Assembly (NCBI GenBank): GCA_029863035.1
Contig: JAOTWH010000019.1
Coordinates: forward strand, 1-19,105
Direction of reading: 5' to 3'
DNA from: Acidimicrobiia bacterium
GTDB lineage: Bacteria; Actinomycetota; Acidimicrobiia; UBA5794; JAOTWH01
Length of the DNA stretch: 19,105 nucleotides
A program made the translations under genes and the position numbers. This document shows, piece after piece, positions 13,500 to 19,105 of this stretch; position 1 is the stretch's first letter, and each line of letters starts with the position of its first letter. The notes below the pieces were generated by a model. That model did not search any database. It saw nothing but the letters and a program-made list of their open reading frames with translations, and had not been told where the DNA came from.

Positions 13500-16448
13500 A
13501 TGAAGATCCTGACAAGGGTTGCCGACGCGCCTCATGCATTCGAGCCCGAACGGGTGTTTGTCAAACTCGTGCTGTGGGCCGGATGCCTCACCGCGCCCTG
13601 GATGGCGATCCTCTACTTCTTCGATCAAAACACCGAATACCTCTCTGTAGCAGGCTCGGCGCTTGTGGTGGGCCTCGCCGCTGTGTACCAGCTGAGAACA
13701 GGGCGGCTAAGACCGGGCCGGTTGACCGTTCTCATCGCCACCTTGATGGCCATCCAGCTGCCCATCTTCCCTGAGTCCGCCGAGGTCACTCGCGCCATTC
13801 CCTTCGGGGTGGCGGCGATCGGTGCTGTGGGGAGCCCGTTCATCAAGAAGCGTTGGTTCATCCCCTATTCCGTCTATATGGGTGCGGTCTACATGTCGCA
13901 GCTCTATTGGGCACCACACGGGGTGCGAAGCAACTCCATTCTCAGCCTCGGATTCGAGGTGGCGCTGTTCGGCGTCATCTCAACTTCGCTGCGATGGGTC
14001 GCCAACACATCGGCCACCACCAGTCTTCGGTACCAGAACCTCTTCGAACGGGTACCCACCTCGATCTGGCAGGAGGACTTCACCGATGTTGGACAATGGC
14101 TAACCGATCTGCGGCGCCGGGGCGTGCGTGATCTGGCTGCGCATCTGGAGAGCGACCCAACGCTGCTGGACCAGGCCATCGCTCTCATCAGAGTGACCGA
14201 TGTCAATCCGGCGACCATCCGAATGCTGAACGCCGAAGGACGAGATCAAGTGCTGGGGCACATAGACGCCAGAACGCTTACAGTCGATACTCGCCAGTCG
14301 TTCGCAGCTCAGCTCGTCGCCGTCTGGGAGGGGCACGACGCAGTCACCACCGAGGTGCTTGGAACCACGATCGATGGAGCACCGCTGGAGGCGGTACTGC
14401 ACTGGACGGCGCCCAAGGACGAGTTCGGAAGACTCGACCTGGAGCAAGTGGTTGTCGCCATCATCGACGTCACCGATCTCAAAGCCGTGCAACGTGACCT
14501 GATGGCGGCGAAAGAGGCAGCAGAGCTAGCCAGCATCACCAAGTCGGAATTCCTGGCCAACATGAGCCACGAGATAAGAACGCCGATGAACGCCATCCTT
14601 GGGATGACCGAGCTGGCGCTGGTCACTGAGTTGTCTGCAGAACAGCGTGAGTATCTGGGAACTACGAAAACGTCGGTCGATGCATTGCTCAACCTCGTCA
14701 ACGACATCCTCGACTTCTCCAAGATCGAGGCAGGCAAGATGGAACTGGACCGCATCCCATTCGGTCTGCCCGACACCGTGGGTGACACTGTCAGAACGTT
14801 GGCGGTCAAAGCAGCAGAAAAAGGGTTAGAGCTATCCCATTCGGTGGCCCCAGACGTTCCCGATGGCGTTCAGGGCGACCCGGGGCGGTTGCGTCAAGTT
14901 CTCATCAACCTGATCGGAAACGCCATTAAGTTCACTCATGTGGGGGGCGTCGAGGTTGCCGTTTCGCTCGAGAGCGAACAAGAAGACGCCGTGCATCTGC
15001 AGTTCTCCGTCTCCGACAGCGGCATAGGAATCCCCGACGACCAGCTACAAGTCATCTTCGACATGTTCTCCCAAGCCGACGGATCTTCCACCAGACGCTA
15101 CGGGGGAACAGGCCTCGGTTTGACCATCACCACCCAACTGGTCGAGATGATGGGGGGGAGAGTTTGGGTCGAAAGCGAGGTGGGAGCAGGAACCACCTTC
15201 CACTTCACCATCGAACTGGCCCCATTGGGTGATGCCACGATGCTGGCAACTCCGGCCGGTGCCAGCTCCGGGCGTATCCCCGTCTTGCTGATCTCTACGG
15301 ACTTAGCGGCTCGCCGCGGTTTGACAGAGATGCTGCGACAAGGGGGAATGCACGCCATCCCGGCCGACAGCGAAGCAGACGCCCTCGATCTCTTGGACGC
15401 CTACGACGATGCGCCTCCGGTGGCCGTGGTTGACATGGCTAGCGCTTTCGAGCTGCCATCCAGGCTCATCGACCTTGACCTGTCAGTGATCGTGCTTGCC
15501 GACCCGGGGCGACGGGGTGAGGCGGTCCAATACCGCGAGGTAGGGGTCGCCGGCTACCTGACCAAACCCGTCTCTCATGCAGAGCTGCTCGAGGCGATCC
15601 GCATCACGGCCGCCGGCTCGAGCGGCGGCAACCTCATCACGCGACATTGGCTGCGTGAGAACCAGAAGCGTTACCGGGTGCTGCTGGCGGACGACAGCCC
15701 GACTAACCGCATGTTGGCGATGCGCTTGCTCCAGAACCGGGGACACGACGTGGTTTCGGTCACGGACGGCAGCGAAGCCGTCGAGGCGCTGGCCACAGGG
15801 GAGTTCGACGTGATCTTGATGGACGTACAGATGCCCATCATGGACGGCTTCGAAGCAACGGCCAAGATCCGCCAGATCGAGCAAGGGGGCGACGCCCACA
15901 TCCCCATCGTCGCCCTCACTGCCCATGCCCTGGATGGCGACCGGGACCGATGCCTCCAGGCCGGGATGGATGCCTATGTTTCCAAGCCGTTCCGAAGCGC
16001 CGAGCTCTTCGCCACCATTGAGCAACTCGTAGAGGCCATCGACACGCCTCGCCATATCGCCCCGGCCGAGCTTGGGACGACTCCTGAAGACACCTCGCCT
16101 ATCGATCGGCGAGAAGCATTGGAGTTGGTGGGAGGGATGCCGGAGATCATCTCGGAAATCGCAGCTCTGGTTCTGGGCGAGGTAGCCACTCTGTCCGAAG
16201 AGATCGGCCGCGCCGTGGAAGCCGACGACATCCCCACAGTGGTCCGCCACGCTCACCGCCTCAAAGGAAGCGTCGGGAGCATCGCCGCCACGCCGAGCTA
16301 CCGGGCAGCACTCGACCTGGAGGAGGCGGCCCGCGCAGAAGACGCCGCCAGCATTCGCTTGGCGTGGGACGAATTGAACCAGCAGTTAAAGCTGCTGCAG
16401 CCCGAACTCGAGGCGCTGGCCCGCGAAGGGGTGCAAGCCTGGAACTAG
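13500..16448 (+). CDS. membrane hybrid histidine kinase with two receivers and Hpt
   Basis: This encodes 982 residues. About six membrane helices span residues 20-166. A PAS-like domain (about 180-335) starts FERVPTSIWQEDFTDVGQWL. HisKA holds His357 in SHEIRTPMNAILGMTELAL. The ATPase domain has the N box INLIGNAIKFTH, G1 DSGIGIP and G2 GGTGLGL. Receiver 1 (about 590-715) keeps Asp645 and the TKP lysine but has ISTDLAA where the acidic pair should be. Receiver 2 (about 724-845) is complete: Asp731, Asp732, phospho-acceptor Asp775, Lys829. The Hpt domain has His919 in HRLKGS. The order supports an internal His-Asp-His relay. Its output regulator is not in the window. No strong ribosome binding site precedes the ATG. 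Its stop shares CTAG with the stop of the convergent acyl-CoA dehydrogenase. Confidence 0.93.
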   Translation: MKILTRVADAPHAFEPERVFVKLVLWAGCLTAPWMAILYFFDQNTEYLSVAGSALVVGLAAVYQLRTGRLRPGRLTVLIATLMAIQLPIFPESAEVTRAIPFGVAAIGAVGSPFIKKRWFIPYSVYMGAVYMSQLYWAPHGVRSNSILSLGFEVALFGVISTSLRWVANTSATTSLRYQNLFERVPTSIWQEDFTDVGQWLTDLRRRGVRDLAAHLESDPTLLDQAIALIRVTDVNPATIRMLNAEGRDQVLGHIDARTLTVDTRQSFAAQLVAVWEGHDAVTTEVLGTTIDGAPLEAVLHWTAPKDEFGRLDLEQVVVAIIDVTDLKAVQRDLMAAKEAAELASITKSEFLANMSHEIRTPMNAILGMTELALVTELSAEQREYLGTTKTSVDALLNLVNDILDFSKIEAGKMELDRIPFGLPDTVGDTVRTLAVKAAEKGLELSHSVAPDVPDGVQGDPGRLRQVLINLIGNAIKFTHVGGVEVAVSLESEQEDAVHLQFSVSDSGIGIPDDQLQVIFDMFSQADGSSTRRYGGTGLGLTITTQLVEMMGGRVWVESEVGAGTTFHFTIELAPLGDATMLATPAGASSGRIPVLLISTDLAARRGLTEMLRQGGMHAIPADSEADALDLLDAYDDAPPVAVVDMASAFELPSRLIDLDLSVIVLADPGRRGEAVQYREVGVAGYLTKPVSHAELLEAIRITAAGSSGGNLITRHWLRENQKRYRVLLADDSPTNRMLAMRLLQNRGHDVVSVTDGSEAVEALATGEFDVILMDVQMPIMDGFEATAKIRQIEQGGDAHIPIVALTAHALDGDRDRCLQAGMDAYVSKPFRSAELFATIEQLVEAIDTPRHIAPAELGTTPEDTSPIDRREALELVGGMPEIISEIAALVLGEVATLSEEIGRAVEADDIPTVVRHAHRLKGSVGSIAATPSYRAALDLEEAARAEDAASIRLAWDELNQQLKLLQPELEALAREGVQAWN

Positions 16449-17659
16449 TTGCTGTCTCGGTAGCGGCGCAGTTCACGCCGCGCCACTGACCTCTTATGAA
16501 CCTCGTCCGGTCCATCCGCCAGATGAAGCGTCCTGGCCGCGGCGTACATCTCGGCCAGGGGGAAGTCGTCCGATACCCCGCCACCTCCGTGAACCTGAAT
16601 CGCCCGATCGAGCACCCAGGTTGCCATCTCCGGAGCCGCCACCTTTATCGCGCTGATCTCGACCCTTGCTCCTCTGTTGCCGACGGTGTCCATCAGCCAC
16701 GCCGTCTTCAGCACCAGAAGGCGAACCTGCTCGATGCGGATCCTCGCCTCGGCGATCCAATCTTGAACCACTCCCTGCTCTGCGATCGCAGACCCAAACG
16801 CCTCCCGACTCAACGCCCGTTGGCACATGAGATCGAAGGCCTTCTCGGCCATGCCCACCAGGCGCATGCAGTGATGGATCCTGCCCGGTCCAAGCCGTGC
16901 CTGGGCGATGGCGAAACCGCCACCCTGGTCACCGAGCAGATTGTCTGCCGGCACCCTCACATCGGTGAAGCTGATCTCGGGGTGGCCGCCCCGATCCTGA
17001 TATCCGAACACCCCGAGGTTGCGCACGACCTCAACTCCCGGCGTTTCTAGCGGCACCAACACCATCGACTGGCGGTGGTAGACGTCGGCTTCGGGATCAG
17101 TCACCCCCATCACGATCGACACTTTGCAGCGCGGCGATGCGGCGCCAGACGACCACCACTTGCGACCGTTGATCACGAACTCATCGCCATCGCGTTCGAT
17201 CCGGGTCCTGATGTTGGTGGCATCCGAAGAGGCCACATCCGGCTCGGTCATCGAGAAACAAGAGCGGATCTCCCCGGCCAGCAATGGCACCAGCCACTGC
17301 TCTTGCTGAAGCTCGGTTCCGAATTCGGCGAGGACCTCCATGTTGCCGGTGTCGGGCGCCGAGCAATTGAGCGCCTCAGGCGCGATCCACGGGCTGCGGC
17401 CGGTGATCTCAGCCAGCGGGGCGTAATCGAGGTTGGAAAGCCCTGCCCCATAGCGGTCATCGGGTAGGAAAAGGTTCCACAGGTCGCGCTTCTTGGCCTC
17501 TGCCTTGAGCTCCTCCACGATCGGAGGATGGAAGTTGGGATCGCCCGACTCCTGCATCTGATCCCGATACACCTTCTCCGCCGGGTAGACGTGCGACTCC
17601 ATGAACCCCGTGAGCTGGTCGCGCAGTTCCTCACACCGTGGCGAAAACTCGAAATCCAT
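16445..17659 (-). CDS. acyl-CoA dehydrogenase (ACAD10/11-like)
   Basis: This encodes 404 residues. The N-terminal helical domain starts FEFSPRCEELRDQLTGFM. The middle has the family signature CFSMTEPDVASSDATNI (residues 134-150) and GRKWWSSGA. The C-terminal part has LGPGRIHHCMRLVGMAEKAF and IQVHGGGGVSDDFPLAEMYA, ending RTLHLADGPDEVHKRSVAR. These fit FAD-dependent acyl-CoA dehydrogenases, closest in style to the ACAD10/ACAD11 group. It oxidises an acyl-CoA to the enoyl-CoA and passes electrons to ETF. Its ATG overlaps the stop of the upstream alcohol dehydrogenase (TGATG), so the two form a coupled operon, perhaps for breakdown of an alcohol-derived acyl chain. The substrate is unknown. Confidence 0.92.
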   Translation of the reverse strand: MDFEFSPRCEELRDQLTGFMESHVYPAEKVYRDQMQESGDPNFHPPIVEELKAEAKKRDLWNLFLPDDRYGAGLSNLDYAPLAEITGRSPWIAPEALNCSAPDTGNMEVLAEFGTELQQEQWLVPLLAGEIRSCFSMTEPDVASSDATNIRTRIERDGDEFVINGRKWWSSGAASPRCKVSIVMGVTDPEADVYHRQSMVLVPLETPGVEVVRNLGVFGYQDRGGHPEISFTDVRVPADNLLGDQGGGFAIAQARLGPGRIHHCMRLVGMAEKAFDLMCQRALSREAFGSAIAEQGVVQDWIAEARIRIEQVRLLVLKTAWLMDTVGNRGARVEISAIKVAAPEMATWVLDRAIQVHGGGGVSDDFPLAEMYAAARTLHLADGPDEVHKRSVARRELRRYRDSN

Positions 17660-18681
17660 CAGGGCACCACCACCGATCTAACCGAGTCACCCTGGCCCTC
17701 GAGGCGATCGAGCACCTCGTTGATGGCCAAGGCATCAAGCGGAACCGTCTCAGAAACCACGAGGGAGAAGTCGAGAGCTCCCTGCGAGGCCCATTCCAGT
17801 AGCTGCGGGATCTCAGATGCCAGATGATCCGATGCCCCTATCAGCTCCCGCTCATCAGTCACCAGGTCTGTGTACGGACCAAACGGGATCGTGTCGGCGG
17901 TCAACCCAACCGCGACCAACCGGCCCATGGGAGCCAGGGCGTCCAGGCCCTGGCGGATCACCTCGGCGCTGCCGACAAGATCGAGCGCCACGTCCACTCC
18001 TGCTCCCCCGGTGGCAGAACGCAAGCCAACCGCGGCCGCCGGCGCCTCGATCGGAATCGCACCAGCCTGGCGCGCCAACTCCAGCTTGGATGGATTGACG
18101 TCGACGGCGAAGACCTGACCTGCCCCATGCAGGCGAGCCAATTGGATAGCAGACATACCCAACCCCCCGATCCCGAAAACCGCAACGGATTCGCCCTTTC
18201 TCAAACGAGCCTTGGCCAGCGCGTGATGCGACGTGGCGGTTGAGCACATCATCACTGCGGCATTGGTCATCGCAACGTCATCGGGCAATATGAACGCGTT
18301 CACGGCTGGAGCCGCGATGAACTGGGCGAATCCCCCGTCGGCTTCCTTGCCCAACATCGCCTGAGTCCTACAGAACTGCTCGTGGCCAGATACGCAATGT
18401 CGACACTCGCCGCAGGTCACCAGGTAATGGAGCGCGACCCGCTCGCCGACCGACACCGATCGCACATCAGCACCCACCGCTTCGACTGTTCCTGCGACTT
18501 CGTGGCCCAGGGTGCGCGGTAGCTGGGTGAGCTTGGGGAACCCTGAGCGGTAATGGGCGTCGGAACGGCAGATTCCGGCCGCCTCCACCGCCACCAAAAT
18601 GGCGTCGGGCAATAACGCAGGCTCGTCCAGCTCTGCCTCTATCAGCGGTAGGCCCGCCTCTGCCAAGCGAATTGCCCGCAT
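17659..18681 (-). CDS. zinc-dependent alcohol dehydrogenase (MDR family)
   Basis: This encodes 340 residues. Catalytic zinc ligands Cys38, His60 and Glu61 appear in AGICRSDAHY and LGHEVAG. The structural zinc site is CGECRHCVSGHEQFC (Cys90, 93, 96, 104). The nucleotide-binding motif is GIGGLG (170-175), with AVDVNPSKLELARQAGA downstream; the Asp after strand 2 favours NAD over NADP. All key residues are present. It is the first gene of a two-gene unit with the acyl-CoA dehydrogenase. A TANNNT box six bases before the ATG and the lack of a ribosome binding site suggest a leaderless mRNA. It diverges from the histidine kinase at 18740. Confidence 0.92.
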   Translation of the reverse strand: MRAIRLAEAGLPLIEAELDEPALLPDAILVAVEAAGICRSDAHYRSGFPKLTQLPRTLGHEVAGTVEAVGADVRSVSVGERVALHYLVTCGECRHCVSGHEQFCRTQAMLGKEADGGFAQFIAAPAVNAFILPDDVAMTNAAVMMCSTATSHHALAKARLRKGESVAVFGIGGLGMSAIQLARLHGAGQVFAVDVNPSKLELARQAGAIPIEAPAAAVGLRSATGGAGVDVALDLVGSAEVIRQGLDALAPMGRLVAVGLTADTIPFGPYTDLVTDERELIGASDHLASEIPQLLEWASQGALDFSLVVSETVPLDALAINEVLDRLEGQGDSVRSVVVP

Positions 18682-18687
18682 CCAACA

Positions 18688-18693
18688 ACGCTA
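18688..18693 (-). promoter_or_regulatory. -10 box for a leaderless alcohol dehydrogenase mRNA
   Basis: On the minus strand TAGCGT is followed by TGTTGG and then the ATG at 18681. It is the third gene in the window with TANNNT-N6-ATG and no ribosome binding site. Confidence 0.4.
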
Positions 18694-18739
18694 ATGAACA
18701 TGCACGGATTCGCTAAGTGCGCCCAATCTGACGCCGATA

Positions 18740-19105
18740 ATGAAACCGAACAGGAGAAACGGTCTGCCAGACTTCGAAGAGCTAAAGCTTGAGCTGAAAA
18801 AGCTCGAAATCGAGCGAGACGCCGCGCTCGCCCTCGCACGCGCTCGATCGGAGCTCGTTTCGCATGTGAGCCACGAGATGCGAACCCCCTTGAACGGGAT
18901 TCTGGGAATGGCGCAACTGCTACTGGAGGTAGCTCCAACCGGGGACCAGCGCGAGTTCGTAGAGCTCATCAACTCCTCCGGTGAATCGCTGCTTACTCTG
19001 GTTAACGATCTGCTCGACCACTCCAAGCTCGAAGCGGGCAAGCTATCGCTCGACTCCGTGGGTTTTGACCTCGCTCACATGGTGCGGGACACGATCAGAC
19101 CCTGG
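18740..19105 (+). CDS. histidine kinase, N-terminal part (cut by window end)
   Basis: The open frame from ATG 18740 runs off the window after 122 codons. Residues 12-40 are a charged coiled coil (DFEELKLELKKLEIERDAAL). A HisKA dimerisation domain follows, with the phospho-acceptor His45 in SHVSHEMRTPLNGILGMAQL, then NSSGESLLTLVNDLLDHSKL and EAGKLSLDSV. No membrane helix or sensor domain precedes it, so the protein is likely soluble and may receive its signal through a partner. The HisKA part resembles that of the hybrid kinase at 13500-16448. No clear ribosome binding site is seen. Whether receiver domains follow cannot be known here. Confidence 0.85.
   Translation, partial: MKPNRRNGLPDFEELKLELKKLEIERDAALALARARSELVSHVSHEMRTPLNGILGMAQLLLEVAPTGDQREFVELINSSGESLLTLVNDLLDHSKLEAGKLSLDSVGFDLAHMVRDTIRPW

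Noticed and set aside
15483..16256. 257-codon minus-strand open frame inside the hybrid kinase
   Set aside because: It is antisense to the receiver 2 and Hpt coding sequence, whose motifs are intact in the plus frame.

Overview
The window looks like chromosomal DNA of a high-GC actinobacterium. Signs are GTG/TTG starts, several probable leaderless genes, actinobacterial lipoprotein signals, an LprG-like lipoprotein beside an MFS exporter, and an ECF sigma factor coupled to a membrane protein of anti-sigma layout. Acidimicrobiia is my guess; no rRNA or marker gene confirms it.

Bases 1-5500 are an accessory region built on a selenocysteine tRNA gene (selC, minus strand, 5402-5494). The 3' half of this tRNA recurs twice downstream of it, at 51-110 and 2855-2914. 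Both copies break off at the same point in the anticodon loop and continue into the same ~137-bp sequence, giving ungapped 199-bp direct repeats at 49-247 and 2853-3051. This is the footprint of elements inserted in tandem, in one orientation, into the tRNA 3' end by a tyrosine-recombinase-type mechanism. No integrase is visible. The left segment carries a PA-IL-like lipoprotein divergent from an AraR-like GntR/LacI regulator with a palindromic operator between them, a degraded MscS fragment and an ECF sigma fragment. The right segment carries a small lipoprotein, an ECF sigma factor and a membrane protein with an NTF2-like outer domain; the lipoprotein and the sigma gene are each preceded by the same gapped motif TGTCCAC-N13-CGGACA.

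Bases 5500-13440 look like ordinary chromosome: a polysaccharide flippase-like protein next to selC; a single-domain rhodanese; a CBS-pair protein followed by a PLP-dependent Thr/Ser dehydratase-like enzyme; a small conserved-looking unknown protein; an LprG/LppX-like lipoprotein abutting a DHA2-type MFS transporter; a short aromatic amino acid hydroxylase divergent from hflX.

Bases 13500-19105 hold a 982-residue hybrid histidine kinase (membrane, PAS-like, HisKA, HATPase, degenerate receiver, receiver, Hpt), a convergent two-gene unit of zinc alcohol dehydrogenase and acyl-CoA dehydrogenase, and the start of a second, apparently soluble histidine kinase cut by the window edge.
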